A DNA stretch of 27,182 bases from DATHVR01 sp035461175 (GTDB lineage Bacteria > Actinomycetota > Acidimicrobiia > Spongiisociales > ZC4RG35): assembly GCA_035461175.1 (NCBI GenBank), contig DATHVR010000119.1, positions 1 through 27,182 of the forward strand, written 5' to 3'. The position numbers were made by a program, and so were the translations under genes. Within the stretch, counting starts at the first letter, position 1. The number at the start of each line of letters is the position of its first letter. Below the pieces are notes generated by a model that had not been told where the DNA came from, searched no databases, and was given only the letters and a program-made list of their open reading frames with translations. Below, in pieces: positions 1 through 8,575 of this stretch.

Positions 1-38
1 GGGGGGGCGCCACTTTCGACTGTTGGGGTTGGGTTCGG

Positions 39-2525
39 TCAGCGGCCTTCTTCGAAGGTCTCCTCGAAGGAGCGAGCCACCCGGCGACGCTCTCCGCCGG
101 ACTGGCCGGTGTCGCCGCCGTTGCCACCGCTGCCGCCTCCGGAGCGATCTCCGCCCCGGTCACGACTGCGATTCCGGTCGCGGTCGCCGCCACCTTCTCC
201 ACGGTTTCGGTCGCCGCGTCCGCCCCGATCACGGTCGCGGCCGCCCCGGTCGCCCCGGTCGCCACGGCCTCCGCGATCGCCCCGGTCACCGCGATCGCCG
301 CGGTCACCCCGGTCACGACTTCCGCCGCCGCCGCCGCCGGAGCCTTCTTCACGAGGCTCGGGAAGGGTGGCGCCCGGCAGCGCCTCGACGAGGTCGAGGC
401 TGAGCTTGCCACGGTCGATCCCACCGACCCGGACCTTCACCTTGTCTCCCAGGTCGAGGTAGTCCTCGACCCGCTCGACTCGCTTCGACCCGTCCAGCTT
501 GGAGATGTGGAGCAGGCCGTCGCGGCCGGGAAGGACGCTTATGAAGGCACCGAACTTGGTGATGTTGACGACCTCGCCTTCGTACTCCTCGCCGATCTCC
601 GGCTCGGGCGGGAAGGCGATGAGCATGATCCGCTCCTTGGTCGCCTCGAGGATGGCGCCGTCATTGGAGGCAACGCGGACGATGCCCTTGCCGTCGGCCT
701 CCTCGATCTCGATCGTGGCACCGAGCTCGGCCTCGAGCTCACGCACGACCGCGCCCTTGGGTCCGATGACCTCGCCGATCTTGTCCTTGGGGATCTCGAT
801 CGACTCGATCCGGGGGGCGTAGCGGTTCATCTCGGTCCGGGGCTCAGGAATCGCTTCCTTCATCACCTCGAGGATGGCGAGACGGGCCTGCTTGGCCTGG
901 TCGAGGGCTCCGGTCAACACCTCGGAGGGAAGTCCCTGGATCTTGGTGTCGAGCTGGAGGGCGGTGATCACGTTGGCCGTGCCCGCCACCTTGAAGTCCA
1001 TGTCACCGAGAGCATCCTCGGCTCCGAGGATGTCGGTGAGGGTGACGAACTGGTCGCCCCGGTTGATCAGGCCCATGGCTATCCCCGCCACCGGCTGGGT
1101 GATCGGCACACCGGCGTCCATCAGGGACAGGGTCGATGCACATACCGAAGCCATCGAGGTGGAGCCGTTGGAGGACAGCACCTCCGACACCAGCCTGAGG
1201 GCATAGGGGAAGTCGTCGGCCTCGGGGATCACGGGCAGCAACGCCTTTTCGGCGAGGGCCCCGTGTCCGATCTCGCGCCGCTTCGGGCCGCGCATGAAAC
1301 CGGCCTCACCGGTCGAGAACGGCGGGAAGTTGTAATGGTGCATGTACCGCTTCGAGTCCTCGGGCGCGAGGGTGTCGAGCATCTGCTCCATCTTCAACAT
1401 GCCCAGGGTGGTGATGTTCATCACCTGGGTCTCGCCGCGCTGGAAGATGGCGGAACCGTGGGCCCGCTCGATCACACCCACCTCAGCCGAGAGCGTACGG
1501 ATGTCGGTGGCGCCGCGCCCGTCGAGGCGGATGCCCTCGTCAACGACGCGATCACGCATCATCTCCTTGAGAACTGCCTTGAACGCCTTGGCTGCCTGCT
1601 TGGCCGTGTCGGGATCGTCCTCGGGGATGGCCATCTCGGCCATGGTCGCCTCGAGCGCCTCGGTTTCGGCCTGCTTCCTCTCGGCTTTGTCGGCGGTACG
1701 CACGGTCGTCTCGAGCTTGGGACGGGCGATCTGCTCGACCCGGCCCCGAACCTCGTCGGTGTAGTCGACGACCCGCGGCCACTCGGTCGGCTTCTTCTCG
1801 ACCTGGGCGGTCAGGTCGGCGATGAGGTCGATCACGGCGGCGATGTACTGCTTGGACTCCTCGAGCCCAGTGGCCACTGCTGCCTCGTCGGAGGCGGCAT
1901 CGCCCTCGGCGATCAGTCGCAGGCCGTGGGGGGTGGAACCGGCCTCAACCATCATGATGTCGATCTCGCCCCGGTCGTTGCGCCGGCCGGCGACGACGAT
2001 CTCGAACACGGACTCGTCGAGCTCTTCTTCGGTGGGGAAAGGCACCCATTCGCCCTTGTTGAGGGACAATCGGACACCGGCGATCGGTCCGTTGAAGGGG
2101 ATCGAAGACACGGATAGGGCCGCCGAGGCTCCGTTGAGGGCCACGATGTCGAAGGGGTTCTCGCCGTCGACGGAGAGCGTGGTGACCACGATGTGGGTCT
2201 CGCAGCGATAGTCGTCGTCGAACGATGGGCGTAGGGGCCGATCGATCAAACGGCAGGTGAGAATCGCCTCTTCGCTGGGTCGACCCTCGCGGCGGAAGAA
2301 CGAGCCGGGAATTCGCCCGGCGGCGTACATCCGCTCCTCGAAGTCGACGGTGAGGGGGAAGAAGTCGATGCCTTCCCGCATGGTCTTGTTGGCAGTTGCG
2401 GTGACCAGCATCTGGGATCCACCCAGCGTGGCTACTACCGCACCGTCGGCCTGACCGGCCAGTTTGCCGGTGGACAGGGTCAGCTTTTTGCCGCCTATCT
2501 CACCGGATACGGTGATTTCGGGCAC
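39..2525 (-). CDS. pnp: Polyribonucleotide nucleotidyltransferase (PNPase)
   Basis: Cytoplasmic 3'-to-5' phosphorolytic exoribonuclease, 828 residues. Two RNase PH domains lie at about 1-230 and 325-560, separated by a helical linker; FFRREGRPSE is at 77-86 and the second, catalytic core has GDMDFKVAGT at 507-516 and LQLDTKIQG at 523-531. A KH domain follows (IGPKG near 587-591), then an S1 domain (about 647-712, with KFGAFISVLPGRDGLLHIS). Residues about 730-812 form a disordered tail of Gly-Asp-Arg repeats ending in an Arg cluster and the tip FEETFEEGR. The start is GTG, chosen because AAGGAG lies 6 nt upstream and the protein then begins at the usual family N-terminus. It is the last gene after rpsO, with a 209-bp leader holding a long hairpin. 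Identity is certain from motifs and from the conserved rpsO-pnp pairing. The tail is the only unusual part and probably binds RNA. Confidence 0.98.
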   Translation of the reverse strand: MPEITVSGEIGGKKLTLSTGKLAGQADGAVVATLGGSQMLVTATANKTMREGIDFFPLTVDFEERMYAAGRIPGSFFRREGRPSEEAILTCRLIDRPLRPSFDDDYRCETHIVVTTLSVDGENPFDIVALNGASAALSVSSIPFNGPIAGVRLSLNKGEWVPFPTEEELDESVFEIVVAGRRNDRGEIDIMMVEAGSTPHGLRLIAEGDAASDEAAVATGLEESKQYIAAVIDLIADLTAQVEKKPTEWPRVVDYTDEVRGRVEQIARPKLETTVRTADKAERKQAETEALEATMAEMAIPEDDPDTAKQAAKAFKAVLKEMMRDRVVDEGIRLDGRGATDIRTLSAEVGVIERAHGSAIFQRGETQVMNITTLGMLKMEQMLDTLAPEDSKRYMHHYNFPPFSTGEAGFMRGPKRREIGHGALAEKALLPVIPEADDFPYALRLVSEVLSSNGSTSMASVCASTLSLMDAGVPITQPVAGIAMGLINRGDQFVTLTDILGAEDALGDMDFKVAGTANVITALQLDTKIQGLPSEVLTGALDQAKQARLAILEVMKEAIPEPRTEMNRYAPRIESIEIPKDKIGEVIGPKGAVVRELEAELGATIEIEEADGKGIVRVASNDGAILEATKERIMLIAFPPEPEIGEEYEGEVVNITKFGAFISVLPGRDGLLHISKLDGSKRVERVEDYLDLGDKVKVRVGGIDRGKLSLDLVEALPGATLPEPREEGSGGGGGGSRDRGDRGDRGDRGDRGGRGDRGDRGGRDRDRGGRGDRNRGEGGGDRDRNRSRDRGGDRSGGGSGGNGGDTGQSGGERRRVARSFEETFEEGR

Positions 2526-2555
2526 TTGTGTGCTCCTTTTTCGTCTGGGAGCGGC

Positions 2556-2600
2556 CCGTTGGCAGTTGTCAATCCTCGAATCGAGGGTTCACAACTGACA
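2556..2600 (-). promoter_or_regulatory. Long hairpin in the rpsO-pnp intergenic leader
   Basis: Imperfect inverted repeat of about 20 bp per arm: arms 2561-2577 and 2579-2595 match at 15 of 17 positions, and after one mismatch the stem continues with 4 more pairs (2556-2559 with 2597-2600). It ends about 30 nt before the pnp start codon on the transcript. No T tract follows, so it does not look like an intrinsic terminator. In E. coli the same intergenic position carries the RNase III-cleaved stem through which PNPase represses its own mRNA. By position this could be an equivalent control element, which is inference. A second, weaker stem (2602-2607 with 2620-2625) lies just upstream on the transcript. 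I see nothing else in 2626-2734. Confidence 0.6.
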
Positions 2601-2734
2601 ACCGACCGGCTCCTTGGCTATCCGGTCTCCGAGTCATTGCTCAGAGCCGGCGTCGATTGGTTTCGATCCCGGCCGCCGTCCGAAGGCGGGGCCGAAGCTA
2701 GACGGCGCGAGCGGCGAGGCCGCCCGGGCCGGAT

Positions 2735-2992
2735 TCAGCGCCGGAGACCGAGGCGGGAGATGAGATTGCGATAGCGCTCGACGTCCTCACGGCGGAGGTA
2801 ATCGAGTAGCCGGCGACGCTTGCCGACCAGCATCAGTAGCCCTCGGCGGCTGTGATGGTCGTGCTTGTGGTCGCGGAGGTGCTCGGTGAGATGGGTGATG
2901 CGCTCCGTGAGGAGGGCGACCTGGACCTCGGCCGAGCCGGTATCGCTGTCGTGGTGTCCGTACTCGGACACGATCTCTTGCGTGGTCTTCAT
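2735..2992 (-). CDS. rpsO: 30S ribosomal protein S15
   Basis: Primary 16S rRNA-binding protein of the small-subunit platform, 85 residues, close to the usual 88-89. The family core is clear: HDSDTGSAEVQVALLTERI, then HLRDHKHDHHSRRGLLMLV, KRRRLLDYL and the C-terminal RYRNLISRLGLRR. I chose the ATG at 2992, which gives the normal N-terminus (MKTTQEIVSEYG). A longer frame from a GTG at 3046 would add 18 unconserved residues and would overlap the ribF stop and a likely promoter (TATCAT at 3032-3037). The Shine-Dalgarno is weak. It lies directly after ribF and before pnp, as in mycobacteria. Confidence 0.96.
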   Translation of the reverse strand: MKTTQEIVSEYGHHDSDTGSAEVQVALLTERITHLTEHLRDHKHDHHSRRGLLMLVGKRRRLLDYLRREDVERYRNLISRLGLRR

Positions 2993-3031
2993 TGCGCGTG
3001 AAACCTGAATCTGGTTCGGGGAACTGACGTC

Positions 3032-3037
3032 ATGATA
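3032..3037 (-). promoter_or_regulatory. Candidate -10 box for rpsO-pnp
   Basis: Read on the minus strand the hexamer is TATCAT, matching TATAAT at five of six positions, in a G+C-rich context. It sits just after the ribF stop, so transcription would start near 3025 and give a leader of about 33 nt before the rpsO ATG. A TTTCCC-like -35 region is weak. This would let rpsO and pnp be made independently of the upstream truB-ribF operon. No experimental support is visible from sequence. Confidence 0.4.
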
Positions 3038-3042
3038 CCCCT

Positions 3043-3987
3043 TCACTGGGATGAAGGGAAACTCTCGGCACCGGCCGCCAGGATACGCCGGGCGGCGTCG
3101 GCGTCGCGGTCCATCTGCGCCACCAGATCATCGACTGACTCGAAGCGTTTCTCGCCTCGCAACCGCCCGATGAAATCGACCTCGAGGTGGCGACCGTAGA
3201 GGTCGCCTTCGAAGTCGAACACATGCACCTCGAGCACCCGGGCGCCGCCGGTGCCGAAGGTGGGCCGGACGCCGAGCGAGGCGACTCCGTTCGCCTCCAC
3301 TGTTCCCCCGACCTTCACGGCGTAGATCCCGTCGGCCGGAGCGACCAGACCGGTGGGGAGGGCCAGGTTGGCGGTCGGGTAGCCCAGCTGGCGGCCACGG
3401 GCGTCGCCTCGCAGCACCTCGCCGCTCAACCGGTGTGGCCGGCCGAGCAGTTGGGCCGCCTCCCCCACCGCCCCTGTGGCTATCCGGGCGCGGATCCGAC
3501 TCGAGGAGATCACTGCTCCTCCGGCATCTGTCACCAGGTGCACCGGGACCACCTCGAGATCGAACTTCCTCCCCTCCCGGGACAGGAGAGCGACGTCGCC
3601 GCGGCGGTCGAAACCGAAGCGAAAATCGTCGCCCACCGACACCAGCCGGCTGTTGGCGCGCTCTGCCAGCACATCGGCCACGAAGGCCTCCGGGCTCATC
3701 ATCCGGATCTTGGCCAGGTCGAGCGTCCCCACCCAGTCCACTCCCAGGCTCCGGATCAGTTCCACTCGCCGCCCGAAGCCGATGAGAAGTCGGGGGGCAC
3801 GCTCGGGAGCGAGGATCTGGACGGGATGGGGATCGAAGGTGAGCACGCCGGCGGCGAGCCCGGCGGCATGCGCTCGGGCGACGAGACGTCCCAGCACCGT
3901 GGTGTGGCCGAGGTGGACACCGTCGAAGACGCCGATCGCCACCCCCGATGGGGGCGGCACCTCCCAGTCGGGCTCGAGGACGTTCAC
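3043..3987 (-). CDS. ribF: Bifunctional riboflavin kinase / FAD synthetase
   Basis: Makes FMN from riboflavin and ATP, then FAD from FMN, in the cytoplasm. It has 314 residues, normal for the bifunctional enzyme. The N-terminal nucleotidyltransferase domain shows GVFDGVHLGH at 19-28, FDPHP further on, and the ISSSRIR segment before the domain junction. The C-terminal riboflavin-kinase domain begins with GDARGRQLGYPTANLALP and includes the EVHVFDFEGDLYG segment. The GTG start overlaps the truB TGA by 4 bp (GTGA), so translation is probably coupled to truB. The truB-ribF-rpsO-pnp order is common in Actinomycetota and Bacillota. Nothing is unusual. Confidence 0.97.
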   Translation of the reverse strand: MNVLEPDWEVPPPSGVAIGVFDGVHLGHTTVLGRLVARAHAAGLAAGVLTFDPHPVQILAPERAPRLLIGFGRRVELIRSLGVDWVGTLDLAKIRMMSPEAFVADVLAERANSRLVSVGDDFRFGFDRRGDVALLSREGRKFDLEVVPVHLVTDAGGAVISSSRIRARIATGAVGEAAQLLGRPHRLSGEVLRGDARGRQLGYPTANLALPTGLVAPADGIYAVKVGGTVEANGVASLGVRPTFGTGGARVLEVHVFDFEGDLYGRHLEVDFIGRLRGEKRFESVDDLVAQMDRDADAARRILAAGAESFPSSQ

Positions 3988-4856
3988 GTCAGCACCACCT
4001 CGGGGCGGGATGCCGCCCCCTCCCGGCGATACACCGCCAGCAGGCGGCCATCGGGCCCGAGAACGGCGGTGGCCCGGTCGGGGGCGATTGCCGCCATCGG
4101 GCCGACAGCGAAGCGAACTCCGTGGGCGATGGCGTCGGCGGTGGCTTCGTCGACTGTGATCGCATCCAGATCGGCGAGTGCCTCGGCCGGGTCCAGAAGA
4201 TGGTCGGCAAAGTCCTCCAGGTCGTCCACCCGGACCGCTCGGTCGAGGCCCAGCGTTCCGGTGCGGGTCCGGCGGAGGTCCGTCAGGTGGGCCCGTCCGC
4301 CCAGCGAGCCGGCGATGTCATCGACGAGGGAGCGAATGTAGGTCCCCTTCCCACACACCACCCGGAACGATGCCTCCGGATAGGGTCCGGGGACGAAATC
4401 GGTCAGGTCCAGTTCGTAGATGTCGACGGTGCGGGCCTCCCGCTCCACCGTCTCCCCCCGGCGAGCGATCTCGTAGAGGCGCTCGCCGCCCACCTTAAGG
4501 GCTGAGACCATGGGGGGAACCTGGCGGATCGTGCCCCGGAAACGCGGCAGCACCGCCTCCACGTCTGCCTGGTCGATCTCCATCGGCTCTCTGGCGAGCA
4601 CGGCGCCATCTGCATCGAGAGAGTCGGTGGCCACTCCGAACATCCCCGTGGCGAGGTATTCCTTGGCGAGATCCTGGAGGTAGCGGATCAATCGGGTGAC
4701 GCGGCCGATGGCCACCACCACGACACCCGTGGCCATGGGGTCGAGAGTTCCGGCGTGGCCGACCTTTCTTATCCCGGTTGCCCGGCGCACGGCGGCGACG
4801 ACGTCGTGGCTGGTCATACCGCCCGGTTTGTCGACGACCAGAAAGCCCTCAGTCAT
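3984..4856 (-). CDS. truB: tRNA pseudouridine-55 synthase
   Basis: Isomerises U55 of the T-loop in elongator tRNAs. It has 290 residues. The catalytic Asp is D39 in GHAGTLDPMATG. The N-terminus VVDKPGGMTSHDVV and the later KEYLATGMFG and GKGTYIRSL segments are family motifs. A small C-terminal domain follows, ending near AVYRREG. I chose the ATG at 4856 because it precedes the conserved EGFLVVDKPGG; the frame stays open further upstream but that stretch is inside nrnA and is not TruB-like. The start overlaps the end of nrnA by 8 bp, and the stop overlaps the ribF start. No strong Shine-Dalgarno is seen, so coupling to nrnA is likely. Confidence 0.97.
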   Translation of the reverse strand: MTEGFLVVDKPGGMTSHDVVAAVRRATGIRKVGHAGTLDPMATGVVVVAIGRVTRLIRYLQDLAKEYLATGMFGVATDSLDADGAVLAREPMEIDQADVEAVLPRFRGTIRQVPPMVSALKVGGERLYEIARRGETVEREARTVDIYELDLTDFVPGPYPEASFRVVCGKGTYIRSLVDDIAGSLGGRAHLTDLRRTRTGTLGLDRAVRVDDLEDFADHLLDPAEALADLDAITVDEATADAIAHGVRFAVGPMAAIAPDRATAVLGPDGRLLAVYRREGAASRPEVVLT

Positions 4857-5817
4857 GGGGCAGGCGTTCGCGCACTGCCGCCAGCGCCTCCTGCGGCCCG
4901 CCGTGGAAGGTGAACCCGGAGGCATTGTGGTGGCCCCCGCCTCCCAGTTCGGCCGCGATCGCCCCCACATCGACCCTTCCCCGCGACCGCAATGACCCTT
5001 TGGTGGTGGACTCGTCCACCACCTTCATCAGAGCGGCAACGTCGGCCTCGCGGGGCAGGCGTATGAGATCGATGAGACCGTCGACGTCGCCCCGGTCGAT
5101 TCCCGCCTCTTCCAGCTCCTCGGGGTAGAGCACGGACCATACGAAGGAGACCTCGGCTTCGAGGGTGGTCCGGCCCAATACCGCCGAGGCCACCTTCAGG
5201 TACCCGAACGGCACTTCCTCGTACATGTGGCGCCCGATTTCATCGGGTTCGGCTCCTGCCGCCACCAGCTGGGCCGCGGCCAGGAAGGTGGGCGGCCGGG
5301 TGTTGGAGTACTGGAACCGGCCGGTGTCGGTGACGATCCCGGTCAGGAGGCAACGGGCCACCGTGGGTGTGACCGGCCAACCCAGCCGGCGGATGACCGC
5401 CAGGGTCAGTTCTGCCGTCGACGAGACTCCCGGCTCGATCAGCGAGACGTCGCCGAACCCGTCGTTGGTGACGTGATGGTCGATGACCACCACCTTCTCG
5501 GAGTTCTTGACCAGCGAACCGAGCTCTCCAAGGCGGTCGAGGGCGCCGGTGTCGAACGCGATCAGCACCTCGGGGTGGGAGGGAACGGCATCCGGTGGCA
5601 CGAGCAGGTCGGTGGGCAGATAGCGGAAGTTGTCCGGGAGCTCGAAGGGTGACCCGAACGAGGGGAATACCTCGATGCCGGCGTCTGCCGCCGCCACGGC
5701 CAGGCCGAGCATCGAACCGAGGGCGTCGCCGTCGGGCCCGACGTGACAGGCCATGGTGAGTTGTTTGGCGTGGCCGATGACCTCGACCGCCGCCTCGAGA
5801 GACTCGTAGCGCCTCAT
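4849..5817 (-). CDS. nrnA: DHH-family oligoribonuclease / pAp phosphatase (NrnA type)
   Basis: Predicted Mn-dependent phosphodiesterase that degrades nano-RNAs, and in the family also dephosphorylates pAp or hydrolyses cyclic or linear dinucleotides. It has 322 residues. The DHH domain shows HVGPDGDALGS at 25-35, the metal-binding FDTG at 88-91, VIDHHVTN at 111-118 and GIVTDTGRFQYSNT at 160-173. The C-terminal DHHA1 domain ends with GGGGHHNASGF at 292-302. In M. tuberculosis the gene at this position (Rv2837c, after rbfA) is such an enzyme and cleaves c-di-AMP breakdown products. The ATG overlaps the rbfA stop (ATGA). Family assignment is firm; the exact substrate range is inferred. Confidence 0.93.
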   Translation of the reverse strand: MRRYESLEAAVEVIGHAKQLTMACHVGPDGDALGSMLGLAVAAADAGIEVFPSFGSPFELPDNFRYLPTDLLVPPDAVPSHPEVLIAFDTGALDRLGELGSLVKNSEKVVVIDHHVTNDGFGDVSLIEPGVSSTAELTLAVIRRLGWPVTPTVARCLLTGIVTDTGRFQYSNTRPPTFLAAAQLVAAGAEPDEIGRHMYEEVPFGYLKVASAVLGRTTLEAEVSFVWSVLYPEELEEAGIDRGDVDGLIDLIRLPREADVAALMKVVDESTTKGSLRSRGRVDVGAIAAELGGGGHHNASGFTFHGGPQEALAAVRERLPHD

Positions 5818-6182
5818 TCCTCTTCCCCGTCGTCGGCTTGGCTTTCGTCGTTGTGCAGCGAGCGCAGGATCGTTTCGATCCTCTCACCCTGTACCACCCC
5901 GGTGTCGAGTTCGAACTCGAGATGAGGTGTGTATTTGAGCCGGACCTGGCGGGCCACGGCCGACTGGAGTCGGGTGGCCGCCCGGGTCAGCGCCACGACC
6001 GCATCTTCACCCCGGTCAAGATCCAGGGTGGAGACGAAAACCGTGGCGTGGCGGAGGTCGGGGCTGGTGTCGACCGATGTCACCGAAACCATCTCCAGGC
6101 GGGGATCGGTCAACAGCTCGATTTCATCGGCCAGCACCTCGCGCAGAACCGAGTTGACTTTGCGCATCCGGGGGGTGGACAT
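5814..6182 (-). CDS. rbfA: 30S ribosome-binding factor A
   Basis: Single KH-fold protein that helps mature the 3' and 5' ends of 16S rRNA and is needed for cold growth in other bacteria. It has 122 residues, the usual size. The sequence runs RMRKVNSVLREVLADEI, then DPRLEMVSVTSVDTSPDLRHATVFVS, and ends in LKYTPHLEFELDTG, all standard RbfA landmarks. The C-terminus is acidic (ESQADDGEEE). The start and the preceding ylxP stop share a base (TGATG), and its own stop overlaps nrnA, so it is embedded in the infB operon. Nothing is atypical. Confidence 0.97.
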   Translation of the reverse strand: MSTPRMRKVNSVLREVLADEIELLTDPRLEMVSVTSVDTSPDLRHATVFVSTLDLDRGEDAVVALTRAATRLQSAVARQVRLKYTPHLEFELDTGVVQGERIETILRSLHNDESQADDGEEE

Positions 6183-6472
6183 CAGGGCTCTTCCAGGTAG
6201 GTCACGGACAGGTCGATCATCTCGATGTCGATCTGGGAGTCAAGGTAGCGGCGCAGCCGCTCGAGGATGGAGTCGAGGTGGGTCCGATCGGGAGCGACCA
6301 CTGCCAGACCGAGGGTGGCACGCTGCCAGAAGTCGTGGTTGTCGACTTCGGCCACGCTCACCGAAGCCAACTTCTTGAGCCGTTCGATATGGGGCCGCAG
6401 CACCGCCCGCTTCTCCTTGAGGGATTGTACGGCGCCGAGATGCAGCTCGACCCGGACTGCGCACGCCCACAT
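6182..6472 (-). CDS. ylxP: DUF503 / YlxP-like protein
   Basis: Small conserved protein of 96 residues found next to infB and rbfA in many bacteria. The function is not established; its position and work on B. subtilis YlxP suggest ribosome or RNA maturation. Family features visible are an N-terminal strand with HLGAVQSLKEKR and the highly conserved block SVAEVDNHDFWQRATLGLA, followed by a helix ending RLRRYLDSQ. It lies 12 bp after infB and overlaps rbfA by one base. The Shine-Dalgarno is poor. The family call is secure; the functional role is inference. Confidence 0.92.
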   Translation of the reverse strand: MWACAVRVELHLGAVQSLKEKRAVLRPHIERLKKLASVSVAEVDNHDFWQRATLGLAVVAPDRTHLDSILERLRRYLDSQIDIEMIDLSVTYLEEP

Positions 6473-6484
6473 CGTCCGACCGGC

Positions 6485-8575
6485 TCAGGTGCGCGCGATC
6501 TCGCGGATCTCGTACACCTCGATCAGGTCGCCTTCCTTGACATCGTTGAAGTTGGCCAGACCGATTCCGCACTCGAAACCCTGGGCTACCTCCCGGGCGT
6601 CGTCCTTGAACCGCTTCAGGGAGTCGACCGTGCCCGTGTAGGTCACGACCCCATTGCGGAGCAGTCGAGCCCGGGCGCCGCGCTGGACGACTCCCTCGGT
6701 GACATAGCAGCCGGCCACGGAGCCGGCGCGGGGGACCTTGAACACGGCCCGCACCTCAGCGGTGCCGAGGATGACTTCCTGCTCCTCGGGGGCGAGCTGG
6801 CCCACCAGGAGCTGTTCGATGTCGTCCAGGAGTTCGTAGATGATCCCGTAGGTGCGGATCTCGATCCCGGTCTCCTCGGCCAGCCGCCGGGCGCTGGGCT
6901 CGGGGCGGACGTTGAAGCCGATGATGACGGACTCGGTGACGTCGGCCAGGGTGACGTCGTTCTCGTTGATTCCGCCCACCGCACCGTGAACGATCTCGAT
7001 GCTTCCACCCTCTCGCTCGATCTTGCTGATCGATTCTCGCAACGCCTCGAGTGAGCCCTGGGCGTCGGCCTTGATTATCAGCCGGAGCAGGGCATCTTCG
7101 GAGCGCAGCTGCTCGAGGAGGCCCTCGAGACGCTCGCGGGCGGTGGGAATGGCTTGCTCGACCTCCTTGATGGCGGTCATGCGATCATCGGCCAGAGCGC
7201 GGGCTTCCTTGTCGTTCTTGACCACTTCGAAGAAGTCGCCTGCCGCCGGGACGTCGGACCATCCCATGATCTGGACGGGGGTGGCGGGTGGGGCGGTCTT
7301 GAGCCGCTGACCGGCGTCGTCGGTCATCGCCCGGACCCGGCCCGAGACCGGTCCGGCCACAAAGGCGTCTCCCTGGTCGAGCGTTCCTCTCTGGACGATC
7401 ACAGATGCGACCGGGCCCTTGCCCTTTTCCATCTGCGCTTCCACGACCACACCGGAGGCGGTGGCCTTGGGGTTGGCCTTGAAGTCCTCGAGCTGGGCGA
7501 TCAGGTCGATCATTTCGAGGAGGTCGGTCACGCCCTCGCTCGTGACCGCCGAGACCTCGACGCTGGGGATATCGCCGCCGAGTTCCTCGGTGATGACGCC
7601 GTGCTCGGTGAGTTCGGTGCGGACGCGCAGCGGGTCGGAGCCGGGGGTGTCGATCTTGTTGATCGCCACCACCATCTTCACCCCCGCCGCCTTGGCGTGG
7701 CTGATCGCCTCGATGGTCTGGGGCATGACACCGTCATCGGCCGCAACCACCAGGATCACGATGTCGGTGATATTGGCGCCGCGGGCACGCAGGGCGGTGA
7801 ACGCCTCATGGCCCGGGGTGTCGATGAAGGTGATCTTCCGACCTTCCACATCGACCTGGTAGGCGCCGATGTGCTGGGTGATTCCACCTTCCTCGCCTCC
7901 GACGACATTGGTCTTGCGGATGCTGTCGAGCAGGGTGGTCTTGCCGTGGTCGACGTGACCCATCACCGTCACGACCGGAGGGCGGGAGACCAGGTCGGCT
8001 TCGGCGTCGTCGAAGGTGGGACGGGCGGCCACCACCGGCTCGGGCTCGGCGGCGGGCTCGGCAATCTCGACGATCACGTCGAAGCCCTCGGCCACCTCTT
8101 CCATCAGGTCGTCGGGCATCGCGGCGGTTGCCCCGACCGGGCGGCCCCGGACCAGGAGCGCCTTGACAATCTCCGAGGAAGGCTGGCCGATGGCCTCGGC
8201 GAACTCCTCGACGGACATGCCACGGGTCACTTCGGCGATGCCGACGTCCTCGCCTGCGGCGGCCCGAGCCTCCTCCGCAGGTGCCGCAGCCGCGGCGGGC
8301 TCAGTCATCTCGGACGGAGCGGATTCGGCGGCGGGAGCCTCGGCGGGCGCCGACTCGCTCTCGGTGACAGTGGCCGCCTCGAGTTCCTCGGCACCAGCCG
8401 GCTCTGCCTCCGGCTCTTCGCCGGACAGAGCGAGCTTGACCAATTCGACTTCGGTGTCGTCGAGTCCGGAGGAGGCGGTCTTGACCTCCAGGCCCAGTTC
8501 TATTGCCTGGTCGAGGACCTCTTTCGAGTCGAGGCCGAGATCGCGCGCCAGTTCATAAACCCTTGTCTTCGCCAC
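6485..8575 (-). CDS. infB: Translation initiation factor IF-2
   Basis: GTPase that brings fMet-tRNA to the 30S subunit and promotes subunit joining. At 696 residues it is short for an actinomycete, where IF-2 often exceeds 900. An IF2_N fold is at 1-50 (VYELARDLGLDSKEV), then an Ala/Glu-rich linker (about 51-115), a second IF2_N-like module (about 116-165), and the G domain with GHVDHGKT at 206-213, DTPGH at 252-256 and NKID at 306-309. Domains II-IV fill the rest, ending in EVYEIREIART. The start is GTG with GGAG 6 nt upstream. It follows nusA by 12 bp, so there is no room for the ylxR gene usually found between them. Confidence 0.98.
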   Translation of the reverse strand: MAKTRVYELARDLGLDSKEVLDQAIELGLEVKTASSGLDDTEVELVKLALSGEEPEAEPAGAEELEAATVTESESAPAEAPAAESAPSEMTEPAAAAAPAEEARAAAGEDVGIAEVTRGMSVEEFAEAIGQPSSEIVKALLVRGRPVGATAAMPDDLMEEVAEGFDVIVEIAEPAAEPEPVVAARPTFDDAEADLVSRPPVVTVMGHVDHGKTTLLDSIRKTNVVGGEEGGITQHIGAYQVDVEGRKITFIDTPGHEAFTALRARGANITDIVILVVAADDGVMPQTIEAISHAKAAGVKMVVAINKIDTPGSDPLRVRTELTEHGVITEELGGDIPSVEVSAVTSEGVTDLLEMIDLIAQLEDFKANPKATASGVVVEAQMEKGKGPVASVIVQRGTLDQGDAFVAGPVSGRVRAMTDDAGQRLKTAPPATPVQIMGWSDVPAAGDFFEVVKNDKEARALADDRMTAIKEVEQAIPTARERLEGLLEQLRSEDALLRLIIKADAQGSLEALRESISKIEREGGSIEIVHGAVGGINENDVTLADVTESVIIGFNVRPEPSARRLAEETGIEIRTYGIIYELLDDIEQLLVGQLAPEEQEVILGTAEVRAVFKVPRAGSVAGCYVTEGVVQRGARARLLRNGVVTYTGTVDSLKRFKDDAREVAQGFECGIGLANFNDVKEGDLIEVYEIREIART

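Noticed and set aside
1..38. Possible start of another gene downstream of pnp
   Set aside because: Only 38 bases are visible, with no start, stop or motif that could be assigned.
230..330. Short tandem repeats that could look like a minisatellite or CRISPR-like array
   Set aside because: They are in-frame codons for the Gly-Asp-Arg tail of PNPase; there are no spacers of constant length.
507..2117. Long open frame on the plus strand opposite pnp
   Set aside because: It is a mirror of high-G+C codon bias in pnp. The translation is Gly/Leu/Asp-rich with no recognisable domain, and pnp is intact on the other strand.
2993..3046. N-terminally extended S15 from a GTG at 3046
   Set aside because: The 18 extra residues are not S15-like, and the segment holds a good -10 box.
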